NCBI GenBank assembly: GCA_021324775.1
Contig: JAJPIM010000006.1
Coordinates: 62,001 to 126,000, forward strand
Reading direction: 5' to 3'
Origin: Gemmatimonadota bacterium
Lineage (GTDB): Bacteria; Gemmatimonadota; Gemmatimonadetes; Gemmatimonadales; Gemmatimonadaceae
Length of the DNA stretch: 64,000 nucleotides
Shown here: one piece after another, positions 25,499 through 34,080 of the stretch
Layout of the letters: every line of letters starts with the position of its first letter
Position numbering within the stretch: position 1 is the stretch's first letter
Notes under the pieces: generated by a model
The model's input: only the letters and a program-made list of their open reading frames with translations
What the model was told of the DNA's origin: nothing
Database searches by the model: none
Translations under genes and position numbers: made by a program

Positions 25499-27186
25499 CG
25501 CATATGGACCGATCACCTGCCGCCGCCCGCCACCCTCGCGGCGCAACAACGCTCGGCTGCATCGCGCTCCTTGCGATCGCCGCCACGGTCGCCACGCCTT
25601 CTGCCCCCCGCGCACAGGAATCCGCCCACGCGCGCATGACGCTCGGCGGTCCTCCGCCCGCGGTGCGGACCGAAGCCGATCTCAAAGCCTTCCTCGACGA
25701 TCTCGAGTCGCAGCAGTTCGCGATCAACACGGCGCTCGGCATCGAGACGTACTACCAGTGGCGCGGCGAGACCACGCACCGGGCGGCCGCCACCAACGAC
25801 CTGGCGAACGACCTCCTGAACCGTCCCGACTACGCGGCGATCGTCAACGCGTGGCAGGGCAAGGTCTCCGACAGTACACTCGCGCGGCGCGTGGCCCTCC
25901 ACGCTCGGGCATTCCTGCAGGCCAAGGCCAACCCACGCCTCGTCCTCGCACTCTCCAACCTGCAGTCCGCGATCCAGGACTCGATTGAGAAGTTTCGATA
26001 CGCATTCGGCGGCCAGCACTATACGTCCACCGCGCTCGGCGAGATCGTGGATACGGCCGGCGATCGCGAGCTCCGTCGCGGAGCGTTCATCGCGACGACC
26101 CAGCGCACGCCGGTCATTGGCTCCAGCGTCCTCCGCGCGATGGCGCTCACCGACAGCATCGGACGGCAAGAAGGGTTCGCCAATGGCGCGGACGCCGGCC
26201 TCGTGCTCTCGAGCCTCAATCGCGCCCAGGTCCTCCACGATCTCGACGCGTTCGAGCGCGCCACGCGTCCCGGCTATCTCGCCATGCTCGGCCGGATCCG
26301 CAACGACCTCCACATCACGCGCGTCGAGCCGTGGGACATCGACTACTGGCTGACGCTACAGGAGCGCGGAGTCGCCGATGCGTACCCTCAGGACCAGGGG
26401 CTCACTCGCCTCCACGACCTGTTCAAGGCGCTCGGCTTCCATTCGGACAGCCTGCCGATCGATGTGCGCGTCTGGGACGTGCCCACCGGCGGCATCACCT
26501 TCCCGGTCCGCCCCCCGTTCGAGGCGCGCCTCCTCACGAACCCGTTCACGGGCTCGGACTTCTACGAGACACTCTTTCACGAGTATGGTCACGCGCTCAA
26601 CGCCGTCCTGATGCGGCCGGACCTGTCACCGATCTTCCTGAGCGGCGACGAGACACCGATGAGCGAAGGCACCGCCGAAACGGTGGGACACTTCGCATAC
26701 GATCGGCACTGGCTCGCCCGCGCCGCCAACCTGACGCCCGGCAAGGCCGCGGCCCTCGAAACGGTCGGCAAGGAGCAGCTCCTGCTCTGGCTCCGCCGCT
26801 CGATCTGCCTCAACGCCTGGATCGAACTCAATGCGTACTCGGATCTCAACGCAGACCTCGAGCGGCTCACGCGCGAATCCTACCAGCGGTTCGTGGGCGT
26901 GGAGCTCCCGCCGGGCCAGTACTTCGGAAACCGCGACATGTTCGCGACCGGCCCGCTCTATTTCCAGTCGTATCTCTACGCCAACATGATCGCGACGCAG
27001 TTCCGGGCCGCCATGCGCGAACAGTTCCACACGAGCGACCTGTCACAAGACCCGCGCGTCGCCACCTGGCTCACGACCAACATCTACGCCGATGGAGGCC
27101 GCGTCCCATGGCCCGCCAAGGTCATACGCGCCACCGGCCACCCGCTAGCAGTCGACGACCTGGTCGCCTACCTGACGGGAAACTGA
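25495..27186 (+). CDS. Exported zinc metallopeptidase, M2/M3-like
   Basis: A signal peptide (IALLAIAATVATPSAPRAQ) precedes a helical metallopeptidase. The gluzincin motif HEYGHALN is followed about 25 residues later by MSEGTAETVGH, whose Glu fits the third ligand. The helical layout and length (563 residues) suit the M2 (ACE-like) or M3 oligopeptidase clan MA. It probably trims oligopeptides in the periplasm. ATG at 25495 shares ATGA with the DoxX stop, so the genes are translationally coupled; a second ATG at 25504 is possible. The exact family is not certain. Confidence 0.82.
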   Translation: MTHMDRSPAAARHPRGATTLGCIALLAIAATVATPSAPRAQESAHARMTLGGPPPAVRTEADLKAFLDDLESQQFAINTALGIETYYQWRGETTHRAAATNDLANDLLNRPDYAAIVNAWQGKVSDSTLARRVALHARAFLQAKANPRLVLALSNLQSAIQDSIEKFRYAFGGQHYTSTALGEIVDTAGDRELRRGAFIATTQRTPVIGSSVLRAMALTDSIGRQEGFANGADAGLVLSSLNRAQVLHDLDAFERATRPGYLAMLGRIRNDLHITRVEPWDIDYWLTLQERGVADAYPQDQGLTRLHDLFKALGFHSDSLPIDVRVWDVPTGGITFPVRPPFEARLLTNPFTGSDFYETLFHEYGHALNAVLMRPDLSPIFLSGDETPMSEGTAETVGHFAYDRHWLARAANLTPGKAAALETVGKEQLLLWLRRSICLNAWIELNAYSDLNADLERLTRESYQRFVGVELPPGQYFGNRDMFATGPLYFQSYLYANMIATQFRAAMREQFHTSDLSQDPRVATWLTTNIYADGGRVPWPAKVIRATGHPLAVDDLVAYLTGN

Positions 27187-27197
27187 CGCCGCTTCCC

Positions 27198-27243
27198 GCT
27201 TCGTCTCCTCTCTCCTTTCTGGACCGCTCCTCTCTACTTTGTT
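27198..27243 (+). repeat. CT-rich cassette
   Basis: CTCCTCTCTCCTTTCTGGAC then CGCTCCTCTCTACTTTG, nearly the same as the copy at 24241, fills the gap between convergent genes. Confidence 0.7.
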
Positions 27244-27246
27244 CAC

Positions 27247-28593
27247 TTACATCGACTTCATCCGATCGCGCCGCACCCGCGTCGTATCGCCGACATATAC
27301 GAACTGAATGTCGCGCATATACGTCTTGGTCGCGCGTGTGACCTCCAGCGGCGTGACGTGCTCGAGGACATCCAGATCCTTGCTCGCCCGCCGATAGTCG
27401 CCCTCGAGAAGTTGGGCCCGGCCAAGTATTCCAGCCTGCGATTCGTTGGTCTCGTTCTCGACGAGATAGTTGGACCGGAACCCGGTCTCGAACTCATGCA
27501 GCCCGAAGAAGTCGTACTGCGCTTTCTTCATCGAATCGAGCTGCTGCCGCATGAGCGCCATCACCAGCATCGGAGAGTTCGTGCTGGCATAGAAGCCGCC
27601 GCTCGCGACGGCCCGGTCGCGGTACGGCGCGCCGGCCGCATACGACAGATCGGCACTGTACCGGATGGCGGAGGCGAGACGGCTGCTCAGGATCGCTGTC
27701 GCGATCCGGAATGCGGCATAATCCTTACTCGTCACGGGCGGGCCGGCGAAATATCCCACGATGTAGTTGGTGTGGATCCGCCGCGGCACGAACGTGAGAG
27801 ACGATGGCCGCCGCGGAACGTCGGGCGGGATCGTCCACCGATAGGACCCTGGCGGCAGAGTGCCCAGCGTCGCGGTGATGAGCGTCTCGAGCCGCGCGCG
27901 CGGAATGTTGCCGACCACCACCAGCAGCATGCGTGACGTCACGAACTCGTCGCTCACGTAGCGGCGCACGATGTCTGCCGAGAGAGATGACAACGAGCTT
28001 TCCGTGCCCTCGGGGCTGATGGCGTAGGGATGCCCATCGAACGCCAGGCTGTCGGCAAGGAGAAACGCGGCTCGCTCGGGGTCGAGCGACTGCAGCCTCG
28101 CCTCCCGGATCATGCGTTCGCGGACGAGCGCGACACTCGCCGAATCGAGTGTGGGATGCACGATCCGGTCGGCGAACACCGCCCAGCTCGAATCGAACTG
28201 GTCGGTCACGCCGCGGAATCCGGCCACCGTCCAGTCGGTCTCGGGGTCGAGTACCCACTGGCTGCCCGTCCTCCCGAACGCCGTACGCGAGGCGAGACCG
28301 GGGTACCGGGTGGAACCGTACACCGATGTCCTGAGCGCCAGTTCCTCGATGCCTGCCGTGGATGCGGTGAGTTGCTGGACACCGCCATCCAGATAGAGGT
28401 TCACCGCGACGATGTCGTTGGTTGGCGTCAGGCGCTGAACGACGTGAACGCCGGCGACGGTGTACGTGGATGTCAGCGTATCGGGCGGGGGCCCGTTGCG
28501 CGGAGTGCTGGCGGCAGCCGCGACGGGCCGAACGAGACTCGCCAGCACGATCGCAGCAGCGATCGCGACCGGGTGCAGGGGTGTCGCTCTCAT
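27247..28593 (-). CDS. M16-family peptidase homologue without the zinc motif
   Basis: The 448-residue exported protein has the M16 fold (VVQRLTPTNDIVAVNLYLDGG at the start of the barrel, VVVGNIPRARLETLI in the middle). The HxxEH position reads GIEELALRT, so the catalytic His residues are missing. Such subunits pair with an active M16 partner, as in mitochondrial processing peptidase or PqqL-like pairs. Its ATG overlaps the stop of the active partner by 4 bases, supporting a heterodimer. A signal peptide (AIAAAIVLASLVRPVAAAA) places it in the periplasm. Confidence 0.88.
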   Translation of the reverse strand: MRATPLHPVAIAAAIVLASLVRPVAAAASTPRNGPPPDTLTSTYTVAGVHVVQRLTPTNDIVAVNLYLDGGVQQLTASTAGIEELALRTSVYGSTRYPGLASRTAFGRTGSQWVLDPETDWTVAGFRGVTDQFDSSWAVFADRIVHPTLDSASVALVRERMIREARLQSLDPERAAFLLADSLAFDGHPYAISPEGTESSLSSLSADIVRRYVSDEFVTSRMLLVVVGNIPRARLETLITATLGTLPPGSYRWTIPPDVPRRPSSLTFVPRRIHTNYIVGYFAGPPVTSKDYAAFRIATAILSSRLASAIRYSADLSYAAGAPYRDRAVASGGFYASTNSPMLVMALMRQQLDSMKKAQYDFFGLHEFETGFRSNYLVENETNESQAGILGRAQLLEGDYRRASKDLDVLEHVTPLEVTRATKTYMRDIQFVYVGDTTRVRRDRMKSM

Positions 28594-30143
28594 TGGACCC
28601 CCAGGAACGCCAGCACCGCGGGACGCAGTTGCTCGCCCGTCCCCGGCGGCACGAGCAAGCCGATGGCCATCGGCGTGCCGATCAGATAGCGTCTCGCGAA
28701 TCCCTGCATCTGCTCCCGGGTCACTGTGCCCATTCGGTCGGCGTAGGTCCTGAAATACGGCAACCCGGCGGTTCCCCAGAACTGCGCCACCTCATCCGCC
28801 ATCGATCCGTGTTCCTGAAGCTCCAGCGCCAGCCCGACGCGTTTACCCTGGCGGGCGTTCATCAATTCGTCGTTGCTGAATGCGTCGCTGTCCGCGAGGT
28901 GTTGCAGCTCCGTCGCGAGGACGATCATCGCCCGTTTGGCGCTGTCCACGCTCATATGCGCCGTGAGCGTGATCGGGCCGACGTGGGCGCGCGTGAGGTA
29001 CGAGATCTCGCACGATGCGAACAGGCCGGTATCGATCAGATGCCGGTGGAATGCCGATCCGGACTGGGCCGTGATCGCCGACAGCATGTCCGCGGCGTAC
29101 GTCCCCTCGGGATCGGTAGTGACACTGGGACCTTGCCACTCGACGACGACGATCACGTCGGCCGCTTCCCCCTGCACGATGACGCCCTGTGACCGCGGCA
29201 TCGGCGGCACGACGTACGGCGCTGCATTCGCGAAAGGGTCGGGCTGCCGCTTCCAGTGGCTGAACCGCTCATCGGCCAGTTGGAACACCCGCGCCGGTGT
29301 CACATCGCCGCTGACGATGACAACGGCGTTGTTGGGCACGTAGTACTGCTGGAAGATCTGCTTGAGCAGCTTGGGCGTTACTGTCGCGAGCGACGCCGGG
29401 TCGCCGGCCGGATCCTTACGGCCCCACGCGGTCGTCCACAGGCGCTGGTTCACGCGGTCGTACAGTGAGCGGATCGGCTCCGAGGCATCGCGATTCAACT
29501 CATCGAGCACGACGCGCCGCTCTTCGTCGAGATCGTCCTGCTTGAAGTCGGGATCGCGCACCAGCTCCGCGAGTGCGCGCATGCCGCCCTCCACTTTGTC
29601 CGACGGGACGGTCACGTAATAGCGGACCGCCTCATCGCCGGTCTCGCCGTTGTAGCCGCCGTCGAGCTCGCCCATCATTTGCCGCCAGCTATAGCCGTGG
29701 GGGCCGCTGTAGGCCTTGAACAGCATGTGCTCGTACAGGTGCGGCACGCCTTCCTGGCCGTGCTCCTGCGTAAAGGCGCCGGTATGCACGACGACTTCCA
29801 CGGTCGCGAGCGGGGCCTGGTGATTCTCGATCGCGATCACCTGCAGCCCGTTGGCGAGCGCCGTGTCGCGGATCACCCGCGCAAACATCGCGGCGACTGC
29901 CCCGCTCCCTTCGGCCGCTGCGACCGCCGTCGCCGGCGATGAGTGGCCCGCCGCGGGTGCTTCCGCCGCGGCAGCCGGACCGGTGGAGCTTGGCGGGAGC
30001 GGCGCTGCACTCGAGGTCCCTGGCCGCTCCTGCTGTGCGCCAGCCACGTTCGTGCCGTAGGACAACGCTGCAAGCGCGGGAACCACCCAGACCACCCACG
30101 AGATCACGCGCGCGAGACATACACGGCGGGCCGAAGCTGGCAT
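28590..30143 (-). CDS. M16-family zinc peptidase, catalytic subunit, exported
   Basis: The inverted zinc motif HLYEHMLF (HxxEH) is intact and is followed by the family's YNGETGDEAVRYYVTVPSD segment and the downstream Glu region. A signal peptide (VISWVVWVVPALAALSYG) and an Ala/Pro linker precede the peptidase domain, so it acts in the periplasm. ATG at 30143 (MPASARRVC) is chosen because the farther start, at 30170, is a TTG. It is translationally coupled to the inactive M16 partner. Together they likely degrade oligopeptides. Confidence 0.92.
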   Translation of the reverse strand: MPASARRVCLARVISWVVWVVPALAALSYGTNVAGAQQERPGTSSAAPLPPSSTGPAAAAEAPAAGHSSPATAVAAAEGSGAVAAMFARVIRDTALANGLQVIAIENHQAPLATVEVVVHTGAFTQEHGQEGVPHLYEHMLFKAYSGPHGYSWRQMMGELDGGYNGETGDEAVRYYVTVPSDKVEGGMRALAELVRDPDFKQDDLDEERRVVLDELNRDASEPIRSLYDRVNQRLWTTAWGRKDPAGDPASLATVTPKLLKQIFQQYYVPNNAVVIVSGDVTPARVFQLADERFSHWKRQPDPFANAAPYVVPPMPRSQGVIVQGEAADVIVVVEWQGPSVTTDPEGTYAADMLSAITAQSGSAFHRHLIDTGLFASCEISYLTRAHVGPITLTAHMSVDSAKRAMIVLATELQHLADSDAFSNDELMNARQGKRVGLALELQEHGSMADEVAQFWGTAGLPYFRTYADRMGTVTREQMQGFARRYLIGTPMAIGLLVPPGTGEQLRPAVLAFLGVQ

Positions 30144-30224
30144 CGCTGGCTCTGTGTTGGCGGGCACCAAATGTGGTGCTGCCGAGATCGCTACGCCAGA
30201 GCCGAAGTGTCGTAACGGGAACGA

Positions 30225-30250
30225 GTTACATAGAGTATGAATAGGTTACA
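30225..30250 (-). promoter_or_regulatory. Paired TGTAAC elements upstream of the M16 operon
   Basis: TGTAAC (GTTACA on plus) occurs at 30225-30230 and 30245-30250, exactly 20 bases apart, with CATACTC between them. This could be an ECF-type -35 pair or an operator. A proper -10 is not obvious. Confidence 0.3.
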
Positions 30251-30259
30251 TGCCCGCCT

Positions 30260-30810
30260 CAATCCGTCCTGGTACGGTCCCGCACCAATCCGCCGGAGGT
30301 GTGGACCGATACGCATCCGTCCCTGGCATCGGCCGGCAGAATCCGTCCCTGGTAGGGGCCGGTCGCGACCGGCCCGGTAAGACTGTGGTCGCCGTCCCAC
30401 CAACGCCCGTCGTCGAGGGCAGCAGGGGCCGTTCGAGAACCGTAGGTCGCCCTTGTCGGGCAACGGCCCCACCATTCGCTGCCATCAAACGCCTGTCGTC
30501 GAGCGCAGCAGGGGCCGTTCGAGAACGGCCCCAGACGGATGCGGCAACAACGGCCCCAGACGGATGCGGCAGCAACGGCCCCAGACGGACGCGGCAACGA
30601 CGGCCCCAGACGGATGCGGCAGCCAACCCCTGTTCGCCCCGCATCACATCCTTCGGCGCCACACCAATCCGTCCCTGGTAGGGGCCGGTCGCGACCGGCC
30701 CGGTAAGACTGTGGTCGCCGTCCCACCATCACCAGTCGTCGAGGGCAGCAGGGGCCGTTCGCGAACCGTAGGTCGCCCTTGTCGGGCAACGGCCCCCCGT
30801 CCGATGCCAC
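30260..30810 (+). repeat. Largest interspersed palindromic repeat array
   Basis: The 30144-30953 spacer is almost entirely repeats. Two full modules (about 30342-30470 and 30668-30795) share GTCCCTGGTAGGGGCCGG, GACTGTGGTCGCCGTCCCAC, GAGGGCAGCAGGGGCCGTTC and GGTCGCCCTTGTCGGGCAACGG. Two degenerate module starts lie at about 30266 and 30318, and a short-form copy at about 30508-30533 leads into a 25-bp tandem repeat. No gene is credible here. Confidence 0.88.
30526..30625 (+). repeat. Four tandem copies of a 25-bp unit
   Basis: Units start at 30526, 30551, 30576 and 30601, each beginning CGGCCCCAGACGGATGCGGC with small changes. They are expansions of the right arm of the short-form palindrome repeat. 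Confidence 0.85.
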
Positions 30811-30953
30811 CAAAGGCCCGTCACCCAGCGCACCGCCGGCCGCCCGCACCAGCCCCCGGGAACCCCGGACGCCGCCCCGGAATATTGTTAGGCACTGGAC
30901 GGTAGATAGAGCATGGAATCGGAACGGACCCGCTTTCTCGAGAGGAGCAGCAG

Positions 30954-31718
30954 ATGATGACGCAGCGCGATCGTACTTGGGCAGCCGCTGGGCAGCGTGC
31001 GGAGACCCGTATCCGCCGCCAGGGATGGGTCGCCGCGCTCGGATGCGCAGCGCTCATCGCGGCATCGCTCGGCGCGCACCGCGCCGCGGCGCCATCCGGT
31101 GCCGCTGCTGCCCCGGCCGCACTCGCGGCGCCCGCGCCAGGCGATGAGGTGGCAGTGTTCTCAGGCGGGTGCTTCTGGGGAGTTCAGGCGGTGTTCGAGC
31201 ACGTGCGCGGCGTCACCAGCGCGACGTCAGGCTACACCGGCGGCGCCGCGAACACGGCGACGTACGAGGAAGTGAGCACGAGCACCACCGGGCACGCCGA
31301 ATCCGTGCGCGTCACATTCGACCCGAAGCGTGTCTCGTACGCCGACCTGCTCAAGGTCTTCTTCACGGTCGCCCACGATCCCACTGAGCTCGACCGCCAG
31401 GGACCGGACGAAGGCACGCAGTACCGCTCCGCCATCTGGTACACGTCCGACGCGCAGCGGCTCGCCGCGGAAGCGTTCGTCCGCCGGCTCACCGCGGACA
31501 AGGTGTACTCGCGCCCGATCGTCACGCAGATCTCGCCGCTCAAGGGGTTTTACGTGGCCGAGGGGTACCACCAGGATTACTTCGTGCACAACCCGGACTC
31601 GCCGTACATCGTGATCAACGACAAGCCCAAAGTCGAGCAGCTGAAGTCGGCGCTCCCCGCGCTCTACAGCCCGTCGCCCGTCCTCTACGCAGCCGCGGCG
31701 CCCTCCAGTAGCAAATAG
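30954..31718 (+). CDS. msrA: Peptide-methionine (S)-S-oxide reductase, exported form
   Basis: The catalytic motif GGCFWG is present, followed by the MsrA signatures SGYTGG, TGHAESVRVTFDP, DPTELDRQGPDEGTQYRSAI and YHQDYF. It reduces methionine-S-sulfoxide in proteins. A basic N-terminus and a hydrophobic stretch (WVAALGCAALIAASLGAH) make a signal or anchor, so it should repair envelope proteins. The start has a good ribosome-binding site (GAGAGGAGC before ATGATG). No msrB is adjacent. The recycling Cys of some MsrA proteins near the C-terminus is absent. Confidence 0.95.
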   Translation: MMTQRDRTWAAAGQRAETRIRRQGWVAALGCAALIAASLGAHRAAAPSGAAAAPAALAAPAPGDEVAVFSGGCFWGVQAVFEHVRGVTSATSGYTGGAANTATYEEVSTSTTGHAESVRVTFDPKRVSYADLLKVFFTVAHDPTELDRQGPDEGTQYRSAIWYTSDAQRLAAEAFVRRLTADKVYSRPIVTQISPLKGFYVAEGYHQDYFVHNPDSPYIVINDKPKVEQLKSALPALYSPSPVLYAAAAPSSSK

Positions 31719-31747
31719 CCGCGGAGTGGCGAGAGGGGTCGTCGCGC

Positions 31748-32719
31748 TCAACCCCGAGTTGTTCGGCGCCGCGAAGTAGTCTTCCGCGGCGCACCGCGCG
31801 CCTTGACCTCGCGAATGCGCGGCGCCCGCGCTCGTCCGTTGGACGTGGCGCCATCCGGCACGGCCGCCGCCACGCCCGCGGCAGCCCACCCATCGGCGTG
31901 ACCCGCGCTGGCCGCTGCCCGTTTCCCCGCGGGTGGCGTATGGCGCCCGTTTCGCGCGACATGGGCCTGCAGTGGCTTCGCGCGCCCGTGGTAGCCGAGC
32001 GCCGCTGAGACGGACGCCGCCGCCTCCATCACCGCGGCCGCCATCATGTCCCACTTCGCCGTCACCCGTCGCCGCGGCCCGCCCACCGTGAGCGCCGCGT
32101 TCACCTCACCCCGATGGTCGAAGACCGGCGCCGCCACGCCGTACACATCCTCCACCCGCTCGCCGCTGACGGTCGTGTAGCCGCGCTTCCGCGACTTCTC
32201 GAGCTCGCGCTCCAGCTCGGCCACATCCGTGATCGTGTTCGCCGTGTACTTGGTGAGCGGACGGTTCATGAACGCCGACTGCCGCCCGGGTGGCGCCCAC
32301 GCCAGCAGCGCCTTGCCACCAGCCGTGGCGTGCAGCGGCATGCTCCCGCCCAGCAATCCCGGCAGCATCAGCGGTTGAAAACTCTCGACGACATCGACGG
32401 TCACACCCTCGGTGCCGTTGAACAGCATCAATGTCGCCGTCTCGCTCGTCGCGTCACTGAGTTTGCGTAGCCACGGACTCACGACCCGCTGCAACGATGT
32501 CGAATGACGCGCCAGCTCGCCGTACGCGGCGAGACGGATACCCAGGCGATACGCACCTGAATGCTCATCCCGGTCGAGGAAGCCGCTCGCCTCGATCCGG
32601 CTGAGGATGCGGTAGGCCGTGCTCTTCGGCCACCGGAAAACCCGGGCGATCTCGCGCACCGAGAGCTCCGGCTGCTCCGGTGAAAACAACGCGAGAACCT
32701 TGCCGAGTTTCTGCAACAT
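31748..32719 (-). CDS. IclR-family transcriptional regulator (copy 1)
   Basis: An N-terminal winged helix (LSVREIARVFRWPKSTAYRILSR) is followed by the IclR effector domain (GVTVDVVESFQPL, GSMPLHATAGGKALLAW, RKRGYTTVSGERVEDVYGVAAPV). Beyond the domain, about 70 Ala/Arg-rich residues form an unusual basic tail. ATG at 32719 (MLQKLGKVL) has GGGAG about 8 bases upstream and aligns with the second IclR protein at 58997; the frame opens further but without support. Two near-identical elements lie upstream. The target genes are not known; it may control itself. Confidence 0.92.
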   Translation of the reverse strand: MLQKLGKVLALFSPEQPELSVREIARVFRWPKSTAYRILSRIEASGFLDRDEHSGAYRLGIRLAAYGELARHSTSLQRVVSPWLRKLSDATSETATLMLFNGTEGVTVDVVESFQPLMLPGLLGGSMPLHATAGGKALLAWAPPGRQSAFMNRPLTKYTANTITDVAELERELEKSRKRGYTTVSGERVEDVYGVAAPVFDHRGEVNAALTVGGPRRRVTAKWDMMAAAVMEAAASVSAALGYHGRAKPLQAHVARNGRHTPPAGKRAAASAGHADGWAAAGVAAAVPDGATSNGRARAPRIREVKARGAPRKTTSRRRTTRG

Positions 32720-32737
32720 CGACGCTCTCCCAGGGAA

Positions 32738-32816
32738 GGTGCGGTAACGTAGAGTCGCCAAGGGGTCGCCGCAACGCCCAATCTCCCCGCGTGGTTCATG
32801 GTGCGGTTACGTACAG
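32738..32816 (-). promoter_or_regulatory. Direct-repeat candidate operator upstream of IclR copy 1
   Basis: GGTGCGGTAACGTAGAG at 32738-32754 and GGTGCGGTTACGTACAG at 32800-32816 match at 15 of 17 positions, 62 bases apart. Each has the palindromic core GTNACGTA-like. The proximal copy sits between promoter space and the ribosome-binding site, a typical place for self-repression. Confidence 0.5.
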
Positions 32817-32831
32817 GATCATTGGGTTACA

Positions 32832-33108
32832 TGGGCCGCCCAACGGCAGCTTTTCTGCCAACATCCGTCACAGGCCACGCACGCCGGCGCGCCGAAATGC
32901 GCGATTCGTGCCACCGCGGGCGCCGGGTTTCTGCCGCGTCCGCTAGGCGGCTACTACTATAATGATGATGCAATGATGAAGCGGGTTCCGCCGGCACCGC
33001 CTCGCACGGAGCGTCTGTGCGCGCCCGGCTCCCCGCATTCACCGTTCGCACGCTATCTGCAACGCGCCTGAACACGCGCTTTCGTACCTCCATAACGGAG
33101 CACGCGAC
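32832..33108. promoter_or_regulatory. Upstream region of the small membrane protein gene, with a consensus -10
   Basis: TATAAT is found at 32958-32963 within an unusually AT-rich patch in this GC-rich DNA. No matching -35 was found at 16-18 bases, so the promoter is only possible. No gene is seen between the divergent IclR gene and 33109. Confidence 0.35.
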
Positions 33109-33384
33109 ATGCCATGTCTGTTCGCTCTGCTCGCCCTCGCTGCACCACGATTAGTCGCGGTCGTGCTGTGGTTCGCCACCAATTGGTTCCGCGGCATCTT
33201 CTCGTCCGTGCTGTGGCCTGTCCTCGGGCTCATCTTCCTCCCGACGACGCTGCTCTGGTACACCGCGGTACAGCACTGGTTCGGCGGTAACTGGACGCTC
33301 TGGCCAGTCGTCGGCCTCGTGGTCGCGCTGGGCATCGATGTGTCGCCCGCCACCCGCGCCCCACGCCGCCGCCAGACGTCGTGA
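33109..33384 (+). CDS. Small membrane protein, 91 aa
   Basis: Three hydrophobic segments (LFALLALAAPRLVAVVLWF, SVLWPVLGLIFLPTTLLWY, LWPVVGLVVALGIDV) surround a WFGGNWTLWP loop. The composition resembles small conserved inner-membrane proteins found in many soil bacteria. The next gene starts inside its stop codon region (GTGA overlap), so both are translated together. Function unknown. Confidence 0.7.
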   Translation: MPCLFALLALAAPRLVAVVLWFATNWFRGIFSSVLWPVLGLIFLPTTLLWYTAVQHWFGGNWTLWPVVGLVVALGIDVSPATRAPRRRQTS

Positions 33385-34013
33385 CACGCACGCCACTCCA
33401 CGCAGTCACCGACCACGTCATCGCCGGATGCCGCGACCTCTCGCACGCGATCGCGACGATCGAAGCGGCGACCGGCGTGCGCGCTGCCCCGGGCGGCTCC
33501 CACCCCGGCAAAGGTACCCGCAATGCCCTGCTCTCCCTCGGCGCCCAGCGCTACCTCGAGATCATGGCGCCCGATCCCGCACAACCCGGGCTCCAATGGT
33601 TCGGCGCCATCCGCGACATGGAAGAACCACGCCTCATTGGCTGGGCCGCGAGAGCCGGTGACATCGGCACCGTCGCGCAGCACCTGCGCGACGCGCAGAT
33701 CGCCTTCACCGGACCACACGCCGGCTCCCGCATCCGGCCAGACGGCGCGAAACTCGAATGGCGCACGGTCGTGCTCGAGGACGATGCGAACGGCCTCCTG
33801 CCGTTCTTCATCGAGTGGGACGCCGGATCCACCCATCCCTCAGCCACCGCCCCCGCCGGCTGCGAGTTGGCAGGATTCGGTGTGACCTACTCGGATGCCC
33901 CCCGCTGGTCCGCCGCCGCCACCACACTCGGCATCACTCTCCCCGCAACCCTCGGCACCCCGCCCCGCCTGCACGCCGCAATCAGAGGTCCGTCCGGAAC
34001 GATCGGATTGTAG
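33381..34013 (+). CDS. Glyoxalase-like (VOC superfamily) protein
   Basis: The N-terminal DHVIAGCRDLSHAIATIEAATGV and the core GTRNALLSLGAQRYLEIMAPDP match the Glyoxalase_3 type of VOC proteins. His in TDHVIAG and Glu in RYLEI are the usual metal ligand positions, and FFIEWD in the second module gives another Glu. The substrate is unknown. It starts at GTG 33381, overlapping the small membrane protein by 4 bases. Family confidence is good; enzymatic activity is unproven. Confidence 0.85.
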   Translation: MTRTPLHAVTDHVIAGCRDLSHAIATIEAATGVRAAPGGSHPGKGTRNALLSLGAQRYLEIMAPDPAQPGLQWFGAIRDMEEPRLIGWAARAGDIGTVAQHLRDAQIAFTGPHAGSRIRPDGAKLEWRTVVLEDDANGLLPFFIEWDAGSTHPSATAPAGCELAGFGVTYSDAPRWSAAATTLGITLPATLGTPPRLHAAIRGPSGTIGL

Positions 34014-34021
34014 CGGCCCGT

Positions 34022-34080
34022 TCGACTTTCTACTTTCTGCACGTTTTTATTCTACTCGCTACTTTCTGTACTTCTCCTTT
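34022..34080 (+). repeat. CT-rich cassette
   Basis: GACTTTCTACTTTCTGCACG, then a T-run, CTACTCGCTACTTTCTGTAC and TTCTCCTTTCT fill the gap between the convergent glyoxalase-like and MFS genes. Confidence 0.65.

Noticed and set aside
30260-30810. Possible CRISPR array
   Set aside because: The repeats are irregularly spaced, contain perfect palindromes and conserved inter-palindrome modules, and lack unique spacers or cas genes.
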